Assembly (NCBI GenBank): GCA_015680685.1
Contig: MNCI01025282.1
Span: forward strand, 549,669 to 604,001
Length of the DNA stretch: 54,333 nucleotides
Reading direction: 5' to 3'
Source of the DNA: Gnetum montanum
Lineage: Eukaryota; Streptophyta; Gnetopsida; Gnetales; Gnetaceae
Below, one piece after another: positions 11,251 through 22,659 of this stretch (the stretch's first letter is position 1; the number at the start of each line of letters is the position of its first letter). The translations under genes were made by a program, and so were the position numbers. The notes beneath the pieces were generated by a model that saw nothing but the letters and a program-made list of their open reading frames with translations, did no database searches and was not told the origin of the DNA.

Positions 11251-11690
11251 AGATTAAGGTAGGGCCACTCCCATAGAAGCGAATTAACCTAGGAGTTCCT
11301 TTAATCTATCTACGGGTAGCTGGGAATCTACCATGCAAAGCTCTATTAAACTCAGGTTTTGGAGTCAATTTAATCTCCTATGACACATATCAAACATGGA
11401 ACCTACCACCATTTAAGGAATGCAACATCAAGTTGGAGCTTGCAGATCAGTTTGTTGCCATCCCTTTGGGATAGATTGATGATGTAGTGACCATTGTTAA
11501 TGAGTGGTCCTACCTAGCAGACTTCTTGGTGATCGATGTAAAGAATACTGATAAGGAATGTCCAATCATCATGGGGAGGGCATGGCTTGGCACCATTGAT
11601 GCTAGGCTAAACATGAGAGATTTATCCGTGGAGATCTCGAAAGAGGATAAACATAGAGCTATTCGTACACAAAATTCTATGCATAACTAA
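11250..11690 (+). pseudogene. Element C aspartic protease
   Basis: Retroviral-type pepsin-like protease remnant. The active-site region reads LLNSGFGVNLISYD at about 11345; the catalytic Asp of the usual D-S/T-G is Asn here. It is followed by LELADQFVAIPLG and, at 11487-11690, VTIVNEWSYLADFLVID, then CPIIMGRAWLGTIDARLN and a conserved SVEISKED. Element A has the same domain at 18230-18660 with DSGSGVNLIP. The family protease cuts the Gag-Pol polyprotein. A TAG at about 11472 and the lost Asp make this copy dead. Confidence 0.8.
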
Positions 11691-12049
11691 TAAAAGAAAA
11701 GGGTGCAATAATGGACAAAACATTCAAAGTACTAACATAGACATCATAATAGTCCATAGTAATAATGAAAGACAAATGTGTGCAAAAAGAAGAGCAAAAG
11801 CCACAAAATCAAAAGACACCCCATGGTCATTAACTAAGAACCTTAAATTTGCCTAACATATGAATGGATACACATGAACCACTTAGTAATTCATATCCAA
11901 AGAAAATGACTCCAACTAAGAACTTGGAAACGAAAATATTAACTCATAAGCACATATTGGTGGGAAAGGAAAACAAGAACTTAGATAATCAAAACTCAAC
12001 TACCATCAAGATCACATGGGATAATCATAACAAAGTTAAAACCCTAAAG

Positions 12050-12100
12050 ATGTAAGAGAACCACCCAAAGTGTATAATTCAGGAGATTTGGGGAGCATTT
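12050..12100 (+). other. Internal deletion junction of element C (RT-RNase H-integrase lost)
   Basis: Upstream is post-protease sequence. Downstream, the stretch around 12109-12142 (TTGCCCAAGAGTTTAG..TGGGGAAGACG) aligns by eye with element A sequence just after integrase near 45760-45795 (CTTCCAACTTAG..TGGGGGAGAT). About 3-4 kb of pol is therefore missing between the two. The exact breakpoint is not resolved. Confidence 0.65.
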
Positions 12101-13900
12101 TCTAAAAACTTGCCCAAGAGTTTAGTTGTGGGGAAGACGTCCTATTATGATCTGGTAATTAATAAGGGCTTTTTCATTTTTGTTTCATTTTTTAGATTTT
12201 TTGACATTTTCTTATTCTTTTATACTTTTCCATTTCTTCAATTTTTCATATTCTTTCACATTTTTAATTCATTATACTTCCTTACAATTTTTTACTATCT
12301 TTTCCATTTCTTTCATACTTTGTTTTGTTTTCAAACCCTTTGTAAATGATTTTTGATCATTAATCAAACACATGTAAATAAAGGTAAGATGTAGCCCAAT
12401 AAGGTGAAAATTTCTCTATGTTATCAAATCATAAGAGACTGATTATTTGCACAGTGAGCCCACACCATCCATCCATCCATTTCAATAATAAGAGGATCTT
12501 ACCATGGCCATAATGATATTCTTTTCATCATCAAACTAAGAACAAACTTGTGATCATTATGCCTAGACAGAAAGTGAAGAACCAAGGGAAAATGAAAAGA
12601 ATGTGACATCGAGGGGACTTGTGGATTCTTTTTGGACTATTATTGTAAGTTATATCGTGTTACCAAGGTTGTATTATATCCTTGTAGATCTAACAAAAAA
12701 TGGAAGTAAGAGTAAAATAAGTGCTACCTTAAAAAGGTTGACACAAACAACAAATAAAGGGCACAAAATAAGTTTTTGGGGGTTCCATTAGAAAGACATG
12801 TTACCATGCCTGAAGGTAGGCAGCTTCTCAGAAATGTAAAAATAAAAATAAAGTGCCATGAATAAACTCTTCCCTTGAACAATACACCAAGTGATGATAC
12901 TCCTTGTAACATTGATAGTCTTATGATTATAATTCCAAGAGATAATATGATGCAATGTCACTAGAATGTGGTTTAGACTTGGTTTGAATTTTGGACAAAA
13001 AGGCTAATGATTACTTTAACCACTAATAAAACACAAGAATTCATTATGCCTATGGTAAGATGCCTCATGTCCTGATTTTTAAAATCCCTTCTAAACCCAT
13101 TTTATCTCATTGTTTAAATAATCATAACTTATGATTTTATGTAACATAGAGTTATTTTTTCAATATGGTGGTACCAACATGTGTGTCTTGCTAAACAGGT
13201 ATGTATTACATTCAACTCCTTAAGTGGCTAAGGACACTTTTAGGCATCATTATACGAGGGCATTAAGGGTTGGAGCTTGCTTTGGCGAGGATGCACTTGT
13301 ATAACTGTTGTATCTTATATCTGCTAAGCGATTCCACATCATCTTGAGCCTTCCAATTCCAATAAATAACAATAATTACTTTTCATATTATTCACACTAT
13401 TCATTCTAATAACACAACAATGTTGTCTTTCTCATCCATTCCATCAATACCTCATATACTTTTATAGTCCAAGATTCCTTAATCATAGACTTTCAACACT
13501 TATTTTTCACAACTAAAGCGTCATCTCCATATCAAGACCCTTTCAATATGATGCGTATCTTTCAACTATCCTATGGGACTCAAAGTTTTCTAAGAAAAGC
13601 ATTCAAAAATTTTGATTTCTCTATGGTGACATCGTATTTATGATATTGCAGGCACCTACAATGTTGCATTTACAATATCACACACATAAATACTATATAT
13701 AGCATGGGGGAGTTACAAAAATTTTTCATTTTTGAATTTCATAAAGGAGCTATTGCTAATTTTTCTTTGTAGCTAAGAGCTTTGACACTCCAACTTCCAG
13801 CACCCATAACTTGCTCATTATTTTCCTAATTTGCATGATTTTCGAATCTATATGATCCTAAAGTGATCACCTTAGTTGTGGGGTGCTAGTAAGGAAATTT
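12100..13900 (+). other. Element C post-pol non-coding region
   Basis: T-rich and AT-rich DNA with no domain; the Phe-rich ORF at 12110-12349 is a by-product of T-runs. Landmarks shared with element A show it is the same region: ATTAGAAAGACATGTTACC at about 12789 (46540 in A), a segment around 12955-13005 (46700 in A), and AATACTATATATA near 13690 (47390 in A). GATATTG/ACAATATC words at about 13630-13680 recall the C-family LTR motif. Confidence 0.55.
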
Positions 13901-14189
13901 GAGTCGATTTTTTTTTGAAATTACTAACAATCAGAAGGTATTATAGGGGTAAGTTTAAGAAAACATATCAAGAAACTTTAAAGTAAATTACCATGTTAAG
14001 GCTAAAAGAACTTTAAGAAGACTTCTAATTGATCATACTAGTCATTAAAAATACTAATGGGGTTGTTATTGAAAAAAATATTAACTCTACAATCATAATG
14101 AACTAAGAACTTGATATAACTAAGGGTATGAGCAAGGTATCAAATTGTTGCTCATTTATGAAAATATTCTAGTAGTTCCAAACCCTTGA

Positions 14190-14548
14190 TTGATTGTAGA
14201 TGGTCCTAAAAAGAGCATAGAGAGAACTTCCACAATCGGTAAGCAAAAAATCATGAGGCCATGGAAAAGGACAAGCGAGCAAGCAAAATTTGTAAGTAAA
14301 ACAAAGAGAGCAGAAAGCATAATCCTTCAGCATTCATCAACAAATTCCTACCATAGAGTAATCTACTCAAGCAGATGTTGCACTAGTACCCATCCAAGAA
14401 CAACAACTTACACTATCACTTGAATGCCTTTAGGCTATTCAAGAAAAATCCATCATGTTAACAGTCATTGTGGAATTAAACTTTGGTCTATTCTTGGAAT
14501 TTGCTCCAAAAGTTGTTAAGGCCCAACTTCAATCATCTCCTTTGTGGT
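14190..14548 (+). pseudogene. Element C 3' ORF, first part (continues at 52106)
   Basis: Coding-like remnant in the position of the Athila env-like/3' ORF. Its last ~80 bases (about 14470-14547) align with element A near 48143-48221 and end at the codon for Trp in a W-L-I-I-T-type motif. The continuation of that motif is at 52106-52130, on the far side of element A. No domain was recognised. Confidence 0.55.
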
Positions 14549-15620
14549 TGATGAATCATTGTTGTATTGCATCGATGGCCCCCCGTTGATGTGGCCTTGT
14601 TGACATAGCATTTGTTGCATCTATGGGGCCCCATTGACGTAGCTTTGTAATAAATTCTATAAATATGTGCTTACTAGTCGTGTTTATGGGAGGGAAGTCA
14701 TAGTTGTAGTAGAGCTCTTGTAGTTTTGTCATTTGAGAGTTAGAATATTTCTCTAAGTGTTCGCAGCAAGAGTCAAAAAGTATTGATGGACCCTTGTTAA
14801 TGTGGCCTTGTCAACACAACGTTTTTTGTGTCTATGGGGCCTTGTTGACGTAGCTCCATAATAAAGTCTATAAATACACACTCACCAGTCGTGTTTATGG
14901 GAGGGAAGTCATAGTTGTAGTAGGGCTCTTACAGTTTTATCATTTAAGAGTTAGAATATTTCTTTGAGTGCCTACAACAAGAGTCAGAAAGTGTACGGAT
15001 CTTTATTAGAGTACTGTTGTACCTAAACACACCAGTGTGAATGACAATAAAGATGAGCCTTTTGATCAAACCTTGCAACACTTGGAATAGATTAATGATT
15101 TATTTATGCATTTACTGTTTTCATTAATTATGCAATTAATTAAGTTAAATAGATTAAACACATAAGTATGACCGCTTCGAGCGTAAACATGTATTCACTT
15201 AGTAATCCCAACAACGTTATTACTTAGTTCACCTAGTAGCATAAATGCTTGATAATCCTGGTAGTGGATATGTGGGTTTAGAACATGTACGGAAAGTGGG
15301 ACTGAATGCTTATGTTAGGACTAGTTAGAGATTAGTTAACTAGTTAAATTAAATTAGTTATAAAATTACTTCATTTCTCTACTTTAAGCACCAGGAACAT
15401 AAAACATAAAATAATAAAAATCAAATGCCTCGATTACACTTAACCATATCTTTGTACATTACAAGTGTAGTTGGGAAGACAATGAATGACTGTTAGGGTA
15501 AAGTTCACTTCCTAGGAGACTAGTGTATTGGAAGACAGAGTTCGCAGAATTCTATTGGATTGCATGTGAATGCTTCATGATTCATATGGTTGAGCATAGG
15601 TGTACCTTGGCCACTCATCA
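14549..15620 (+). repeat. Element A 5' LTR
   Basis: 1072 bp, starting TGATGAATCATTGTTG and ending TTGGCCACTCATCA, followed by a PBS. It matches the 3' LTR (50450-52105 minus the inserted solo LTR) over most of its length, with an extra tandem promoter copy. It also shares its end structure and central GAGCG/TTGGTAATCC-type words with the C-family LTRs, so A and C are sister subfamilies. Confidence 0.85.
14585..15000 (+). promoter_or_regulatory. Duplicated core promoter in element A 5' LTR
   Basis: Two roughly 211-bp tandem copies, each running from a TTGATGTGGCC/GTTAATGTGGCC start through a GGGGCC...TTGACGTAGC block, a TATA box and a conserved GTGTTTATGGGAGGGAAG stretch downstream. The TATAAATA boxes are at 14658-14665 and 14869-14876. 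The 3' LTR at 50450 has only one copy (TATA at about 50532). The first copy contains the palindrome ATGGGGCCCCAT near 14627. Confidence 0.75.
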
Positions 15621-15642
15621 TTGGTGTTATTGCTAGGAACTC
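15621..15642 (+). other. Element A primer-binding site, tRNA-Asp type
   Basis: TTGGTGTTATTGCTAGGAA follows the LTR directly. Like the site in element C it is a transition-mutated form of the tRNA-Asp complement. Confidence 0.6.
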
Positions 15643-15899
15643 TTTTTGTTTAAAATGTGTGTTATATAGGTTTAGTGAACATCATTCATATCTTTGGATG
15701 AACCTTAAGGTCAAAAATCATTTTCACAATAAATATAATCACATAAGCACACTAATATATTATTTGTATTGCAAAATGTCTTCTTCTCATATGCATGATG
15801 ATACTAAACTATCAATCCCTTAAGAATGTAAGGTGGTGTATACTCATACAAATGAGTATGTGCTTGACTTCACCTTCATCCTACATTAAGATGAACAAC

Positions 15900-17560
15900 T
15901 GTGATGCTGAGATATGGAAGGCAACATTGTAATGCTTCTCAATCGATCTATGCCAGGGATGCTACTTCAAACTCTTAGGAGGTTGAACATCCAAGATCTT
16001 CAAGAGGAGTACATTGTGCATGATTATGATTACTAGGAGTACTGTCCCATTGAAACTCAATGTAGGAGAGATCAACACCAGGAGAAGCACCATGAGTTTA
16101 TGAAGAAAAATAGTTCACCAATCCCTTATTCCTGCTTAACCAAAACAACAATGAGGATCCTCCCTTTGGGGGCTGTCAATATGAAGATTCTCCACCCCTT
16201 GTTATTGGTGAGGGGGGTGTGGCCTTGAATCTGTAGTCGACTATCAACAATCTAAGTTCAGGTAAAAATGGCAATCAAGGTAGGGGCTCAAACAAGCATC
16301 AAGAGGATAAGAAAACTAATGAGCATGGCCATGACAATCAAAGAGGAGTTAGCAAATACCATGGTGGTTGCAGTCCTCCTCCCTCTTTGCCCTCTTCATC
16401 TACATCTTTTTCTTCCTCTTTTAGTCTTAACAAATGTCATAGGAAGAGCAACCATGATGGAGGTGAACAACAGGACAACAATGATGATCGCAAGGCCCCC
16501 CATGAACAAAGGGGTGGCAGAGGACATTATCAAAATAATGATGATGATGAGCATTTACTAGCAACTTGAAGCATGCTAAATATTGCAGAGGCTGTAAAAA
16601 TTCCAACCAAGCATGTAAAAGATAGTTAGAGAAAATGACTTGATATGAACAATATTCCCATATTTGAGGGGGGATATAACTCTAATCGACAAACATATCT
16701 TCAAGCTTTTCACAATGCTAGTGCCTTACAAAATATTGAAAATTATTGACAAAAACTAAAGCTATTTCCTAGGACACTCATCAAGAAAGTAGGTCCTTAA
16801 AGCTAGAATCCATCTGCAGGCAAACTACAATGCTAGAGCTATTTAATGATAAGGATTAGATGTACTCCAGAGTGTGTAATTTGAAAAGGTAGATCCAAGG
16901 ATGGAAGCAAGGAAACCATGAACCCTTGGACGTTGCCATGGATAGATATTATTCTCTCCTACACTGATGTCATGGCCATGGTTATTCTCAGTGGAAATAA
17001 CTTCGCCATATTATAGATGGGGTTAGATCGAAAACAAAGAGAACTCTTGGGGTCTATGCCCAAGTGAGACTATCCAAACTGAGAGCTCATTAGATCCAAA
17101 GGCTAATTGAGCAGGTAGAAAAAGAAGAAAGACAGTTGAGGAAACACAAAAGTGTAGAGGAATACAACAGGGATTCTTCTATTAGAAAGAGGAAGGTTCA
17201 ATTTTGTGACAATGAGGAAGCATCATCACTTAATGAGGTTGTGAATAGAAAGACTTTGCCAATTCAAAAATCTATGTCTATAATTTTGCTAAGTTGGATA
17301 AAATGTAGGATTCGTTGGATGAAAAATTCCAAATTGCTCTAAAAATCACCGAAGAATCACAAGAGCAAAGTAGCGATCGTAACCATAGGAGGTGGAAAGA
17401 AGTTAAACGTGCCTACCAAAGGGGTAAGGGCAATATTTCTATAGTAGATGAAGTTGTGGAAACTAAATCAGATGATGATGGTGGATGTGACATTTGCCAA
17501 TATGAACATCTTAAGGGATGTTGCTCCATCATGTCATACTTATAGGAGTCTAGGGTGTAT
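15900..17560 (+). pseudogene. Element A gag
   Basis: Broken Gag. A Gly/Gln/Asn-rich, Ser-rich stretch (about 16260-16560) precedes the gag domain at about 16600-17060: KIPTKHVKDS, LDMNNIPIFEGGYNSN, LQAFHNASALQNIEN, KLKLFPRTLIKKV. After it come HKSVEEYNRDSSIRKRKV (17136 on) and CDICQYEHLKGCC at about 17486-17520. This order matches element C gag at 9134-10600 block by block. The C-x2-C-x3-H-x3-C cluster takes the place of a CCHC zinc knuckle but has different spacing. Several in-frame stops show the copy is dead. Confidence 0.8.
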
Positions 17561-18230
17561 GCTCTAAATCCATGACTAGCCAAATGACAAACACCCAGAA
17601 GGTCGCCTTATCCTCAAGGAAATCTTAGGTAGTTTCATCAACAATAACAATATTATCCAAGTGGAACTCCATCGTAACTGTACGAGAAATATCAATAGTG
17701 ACACCAACCACAGTTGTGGGGGATGCCACCACTAAGGCAGTAATACCCTTACAGGTAACCAAATTCATATGGGTATTACATTCAATAGCCCTGATCTCCA
17801 CATGACTCTTTTAGTCATGTTTCTCCTTTCCAACATCACTACCACCCTCCAGAATACCACAAAGCTCATTCTCCAAATTCTAGGAGAGATGCCACATTTT
17901 ATGCTTATCTTCCTCTTGTTTTTGCACCTATTCCTCCATCCTCAACACAGCTACTACCTACTCCATCCATAGAGGATGAACTTCCAACCCAGCCATAGCA
18001 CGCTACTAGGGCCATCCATCTATAATCAACTCATCAACAGAGGGTTTTGGAACCTCATGCTTGTAAAAGATCATTCTTCTAAACCAACAACCCTACTAAG
18101 CCCTCATAGACTCAAGCAAATGATCATCTTACTTCTACCTCATCCTCTATAAATAATTCTATCGGGTCCCCTTCAAATCAAATGTCACTCAAAATCTATA
18201 CTATTATGTTCATTTATGCTATATCTGATT
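17560..18230 (+). pseudogene. Element A Gln/Pro/Tyr-rich gag-protease linker
   Basis: Coding remnant in broken frames, rich in Pro, Gln, Ser, Tyr and His. It occupies the same position as the linker of element C (10600-11250). No motif was recognised beyond composition. Confidence 0.45.
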
Positions 18231-18660
18231 AGATCTGGGTTGGCAACATTCCTACGAAGTTAGCTAATCTTGGGAGTACTCTTATCTATTTACAGATTGT
18301 TGGGAATGAACCATGTAAATCTCTTCTTGATTCAGGTTCTGGTGTTAACTTAATTCCTCATGAGATGTATATAGCTTGGAACCTGCTACCTTTCAAGAAG
18401 AGTAATATTAGATTGGAATTGATAGACTAGTCCATTACTGTTCCATTGGGACTAGTCAAAGATATTGTGAACATTGTCTATGGGTGGTCTTATCCTACCA
18501 ATTTCCTAGTAATCAAGGTTGAGAATTGTAAGGGGGACTTCCCAATCATTATGGAAAGGGCATGGCTAAGCATTGTTGATGCAAGAATGGACATTAAAGA
18601 TCTTTCCTTGGAGATATCTAAGGAAAATGCATTTGGAAAGATTGAGAAGAGACGGGTTCC
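18230..18660 (+). pseudogene. Element A aspartic protease
   Basis: Reads LLDSGSGVNLIPHEMY at about 18328, with the catalytic D-S-G intact, then LELID..ITVPLGLVKDIV, then FPIIMERAWLSIVDARMDIKDLSLEI (a variant of the usual ILGRPFL-type C-terminal motif). A TAG near 18429 interrupts the frame. The protease would process the element polyprotein. The copy in element C (11250-11690) is its closest relative in the window. Confidence 0.8.
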
Positions 18661-18899
18661 ATGCATCATGTACAGTGATACAGAGTGTAATTGCATGCAG
18701 AAAATTTGATCCATGAAATGAGCATCTATTTCTACATGCACGCAATGTGTACATGAAGTAGATATTCAAAGGTATCTGTACGTAGCAGCCATAAAACAAG
18801 AGGGCCCCAGTGGCTAACTGTTGATTCTGATAGTAGCATAATATGCATGGAACCCACTAAGAGCTTGACATGCACTTATATCACAAGCATGGATGAACT

Positions 18900-20136
18900 A
18901 GAGGAAGTTCATCACCAACTCTGTAATGATGAAATGCTGATACCAATTGGGGAGAGTTGGAGATCCCTGAGAATTTCAAACAAGAGCCCCTAGAGTTGAA
19001 AACTTTACCCACCAGTCTAGAATATGCATTCTTGAAAAATGCCAAGCTGGTCATACTTAATTCTAAAGTTTCTCCTAAATAGAAAGCAAAACTATTGAAA
19101 GTGATCAATAAATGACCAACAACCTTTGCTTGGTCATATCCTAAACTCATTGGAATTGATTCACATATATGCTAGCACCACATTTACACTGATCCATCCA
19201 TGAAGCTAAGGAGGCAACCACAATGGTGGTTGAACCCAAAATTAAAGTAAATCATCAAAGAGGAGATTTGGCAACTCCTTAAGGCAGGGTTCATCTACCT
19301 CGTTGCGGATAGTAAGTAGGTCAGTTCACTTGTCATAGTATCAAAGAGAGATGACAAATGGTGGGTTTGTATTGACTTTAGGCTATTAAACAAGGCAACA
19401 TTCAAAGATCATTTTTTGTTTCCATTCATTGAATAGGTGTTGGAAACCATATTTGGGCATTACTATTATAGTTTTCTAGATGGTTATGGTGGCTATAACC
19501 AAATCCAAATTACATTAGAAGATTAGGCCAAATAACATTCATAAGTCCCTGGGGGACCTTTGCATATCGTAAGATGCCTTTTAGTCTATGTAATGTTCCT
19601 ACCACTTTCCAATGTTTGGTCTTAAACATGTTGTAGCAACAAATAGGTAACGGAGTGGAAGTCTTCATGGATGACTTCTCCACTTATGGTGCTACCTTCA
19701 AGCAAGCCTTAGACTACCTTGAGGAAGTACTAAAAAGATGTGTGGAAACAAATCAACAGCTCAATTAGCAAAAGAGCCATCTCATGGTCCAAGAAGACAT
19801 TGTATTGGGGCATCAAATTTTGTAGGAAGGGATTGAGGTAGACCTTGAAAAGATAAGGGTCATCCAAGGAATCACTCGTCAACCAGAAATTATCAAAGAT
19901 GTTCGATCATTCCTTGGACACATTGGTTACTATTGGTGATTCATAGAAAATTTCTCTAAGATCGTGAAACCATTGGTCAAGCTAACAAAGAAGATGCTCC
20001 CTTCATTTGGACCAAGGAAAATACATTTTAAAGCCTCAAGTAGAAGCTCATAGAGACTCCAAATCTGCAAGCACTTGACTGGTCTAGACGATTCCATATC
20101 ATGACATGCATTTAATTACACCTTGGGAGTCATGCT
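18900..20136 (+). pseudogene. Element A reverse transcriptase, N-terminal and palm part
   Basis: Recognisable Ty3/gypsy RT motifs in order: FAWSYPKLIGID (about 19128), the degenerate LLKAGFIYLVADSK region, IDFRLLNKATFKDHF (about 19372), YYYSFLDGYGGYNQI (about 19460), and the catalytic box in VEVFMDDFSTYG (about 19655, FMDD in place of the usual YxDD). Then VLGHQI, and the thumb motif VRSFLGHIGYYW (about 19903). The frame is broken by many stops. Tat2 inserted at 20136/20137; the remaining RNase H part resumes at 38137 after the ATGCT duplication. Confidence 0.85.
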
Positions 20137-21269
20137 TGTTACGACCGAAAACGTCAGTTGCTGAAACACTGAGAGGTTGTCGGGTGAACAGTTTAACCCC
20201 AGATCTGTGCAAGGGCCCTGCTGGGGAGAAATGAAAGCGGGGTGCCCTGAATGGTCTGGTCAATCAGACAAGGACTTAATCGGTGTATCTAAACCTTTTG
20301 TAAACGCTTGTTTCGAAAGCGAGGTACGCGAAGTAAATCGATGATCAATAAATGTAAAGCGATGAAAATAGTGCAAAACAATGATGATAGTAAGAAAATA
20401 GAAAAACAGACTTGGATGAGAAAGTGCATCGCCCCAAGGTCACAGGTTTGATCCTTTGCTTTACTGAAAGGTGTACAACAGAACATGCAACACGGAAGAG
20501 ACACAGCTTACACAGAGTAGTATGGTTGTAGATCTGTGAATTGTAGAGCCAACCAGCAAACTCAAAGCCAACCAAAGTGCTAAAAATTGCCAACTATGCT
20601 CTCCGAAAGCCAACTTAAAAGCCAATCACCACCTGAACTTAAAAGCTAGTGTATCATGCTTCCTTGTTCAATTTGCCATTTTCTACTAAGAAACCTTGCT
20701 TGAGGCTTGAGGGCTGAGTGGGATAACAATTTTGGAGGCCGAAGCATTGCCAAGTGCAATCTTCTTGTTGGAGTTACTTGGAAAAGGGGGGCCTTTGTGC
20801 ACTTTGTCCGTGTTACGCTCTGCTACGCTGCATAGCGTAGCACCCTGTGTTGGTGGAGCAAGTTTTCTTGATGGTTGCAACATGGGTAAATGCTTCGGAA
20901 GACCAACTTGTCATTGACTTACATCTTGGACGCTTGATTGATCTCTTCAAGGCTTGCTACGTTGTGCAGCGTAGCATATTTCTATGCTAGAAAACTTGTT
21001 GAACTATTTTGTTCATCCCGAATACTTTCAACAACTCCTAGCATGGTCCTTGGGTAGACTACCAACCAGGTCAATTGTCCAATTGGGCAGGCTGGAAAGT
21101 CCAGTAGGCCTGTTAGCCCTGGAGATAGAAAACCTGCCAGACTGTATAGTCTATCCTTGGAGCCTACACTATTCTATTGGCCTATCATGACGCTAAACTT
21201 GTGGAAATCCTTGCCCAAATTCCAAGACTCTGCTAAAGCATGAGGGTCCTGAAATTTTATGGTGTTTCA
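20137..21269 (-). repeat. Tat2 3' LTR
   Basis: 1133 bp; on the plus strand it begins TGTTACGACCGAAAACG and ends TTATGGTGTTTCA. It matches the 5' LTR at 36293-38131 but lacks about 700 bp present there between roughly 36805 and 37512, including the TATA box. Only the flanks of that block (about 20625-20655) meet here. It carries an inverted repeat at about 20819-20842 (arms TGCTACGCT and AGCGTAGCA). Confidence 0.9.
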
Positions 21270-21285
21270 CTGGTCCCTCTTTGTT
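21270..21285 (-). other. Tat2 polypurine tract
   Basis: The minus strand reads ACAAAGAGGGACCAG immediately before the LTR start TGAAACACC. This matches the Tat1 PPT at 3251-3265. Confidence 0.8.
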
Positions 21286-22650
21286 GACGTCTGGAGGATC
21301 TGCCCAAGAGATGTTGATAAAGAATATGAAACATCATGAAGGACAAGATGCCAACATTGCTCTCTAGTGGTCACTTAGATGTCACTTTGTTGTCCTTGGG
21401 AGTATCAGGGTAGTCATGTAGGGAAAGGGGGAAAGGATGGATTTGAAGGGACAAGTTCAGAAAAGGGAAAGATGTAACATAGTGCGGTCCCTTGTCAGAG
21501 TGCTTGTGAGGGAGTCAGTACACATGGGCATTTTTCTTTTGCTACCTTCTGACCTCTCGTCAGAATGCTTAGAGATGGTTATTATGAAATAGCTGATGTG
21601 CCATTTGTTTTAGGAATGCCTTTTTTTTTTGAGCTTTTTGCTCTTTTACACTTTTATGCTTTTCTTTTGTTGTTTAACCACGTTCACTTGCAAACAACCT
21701 TATTGTTGCAAGACAGGTGTTTCCTCCATAAGATGAGTTGTGTTACATCCATGTGGGGCTTTGACCTACCTACAGATGCTTCCCATGTGGCGAGCTACGT
21801 TACGTGTGTTATGGGCTTTGCAGTTGAGCATGTGGGAGGGCTTTATATGCATCGGGCAAGCTTGTAAAAGAGATGTGAAATGAGAAACTGCAGGTGTGAG
21901 AAATGAGGTGAAAAAGGTTAAGAGGAAAGGTGGGATGTGCGCTCCCAAGTAGTAAAGCTCGTCAGAACAGTCACCTCGGAACGATGTAGTGTCTTGTCCT
22001 CTTGGCGAAATGCATCTCTAACTAATGCCATCTCAGCCTGTATTTTGCAAACACAACAGAAAGTAGACCAGAAAAATGTAACCATGAAATGAGGTGAGGG
22101 AAGAATCCAACTTACTTTAAACATTGCTAAAGTAGGGATCATTGTTGCTAAAGCATGCGACGTCCAAACCAAGAAGGCCAGCAGTGGTTCTAGTAGTGGC
22201 AGACTGAAGGGGTTGGCACCGAGGAGGCTAGGAGTTGCAGCGATGCAAGTGCTCAGGAGTCCTCGCCCAAGGCAAACATCATGTAGTTTAGTTGTAAGCT
22301 AAGAAACCTAGCAGCTAAATGTCTTTTGAGCTCAGATGATGGTGGAGGCTGGAGAGTAGCAACTTTGTGGCTAGGCCACAATAGTGTTGGGACTCCAGCA
22401 ACAGGCGTTGACAATGGGAGCTACTACCAGGGTGACGAGTTGTGGTAGCGGTAGCTCCGAAATGTCAACAAGATGTTAGACAACATCTCCGGAGGATCAG
22501 CAATATGCTAGGGACAGTGGCGTTGCATATGTTCTAGAGGGTGTTTTCTTATCATCGTGAACTACATTCTAGAACTACAACGTCCCACCCCGTGTTGGCA
22601 TTGTGCACGCTCACTTGTTTGTGGGATCGTGGATACAGGCTGAGAACATT
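21286..22650 (-). other. Tat2 3' non-coding region
   Basis: About 1.36 kb between the third hairpin array and the PPT. No gene was recognised on either strand; the ORFs here are short and lack domains. Confidence 0.5.
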
Positions 22651-22659
22651 ATGCTGCGA

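Larger units (their letters stand above)
7716..14548 (+). mobile_element. Element C: pol-deleted Ty3/gypsy element, left part
   Basis: A plus-strand LTR element: 5' LTR 7716-8566, PBS, gag, protease, a 3' region and the start of a 3' ORF. Reverse transcriptase, RNase H and integrase are missing: protease-side sequence at about 12060 passes directly into sequence matching the region after integrase in element A (near 45760). The 3' ORF stops at 14548 and resumes at 52106 because element A inserted there. Element C is closely related to element A (same LTR ends TGATRA...CTCATCA, same PBS, similar gag). The right-hand LTR of C is not in the window. Confidence 0.75.

Noticed and set aside
12110-12349. 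Phe-rich possible membrane protein
   Set aside because: Produced by T-runs in the non-coding post-pol region; the matching region of element A is also T-rich without an ORF.
14549-15620. Element A 5' LTR taken as the 3' LTR of element C
   Set aside because: It is followed by a PBS and gag, and the element C ORF broken at 14548 resumes at 52106, so the LTR belongs to an element inserted in C.
18490-18799. Minus-strand ORFs over the element A protease
   Set aside because: Shadows of the plus-strand protease frame, which has the D-S-G motif and a homologue in element C.
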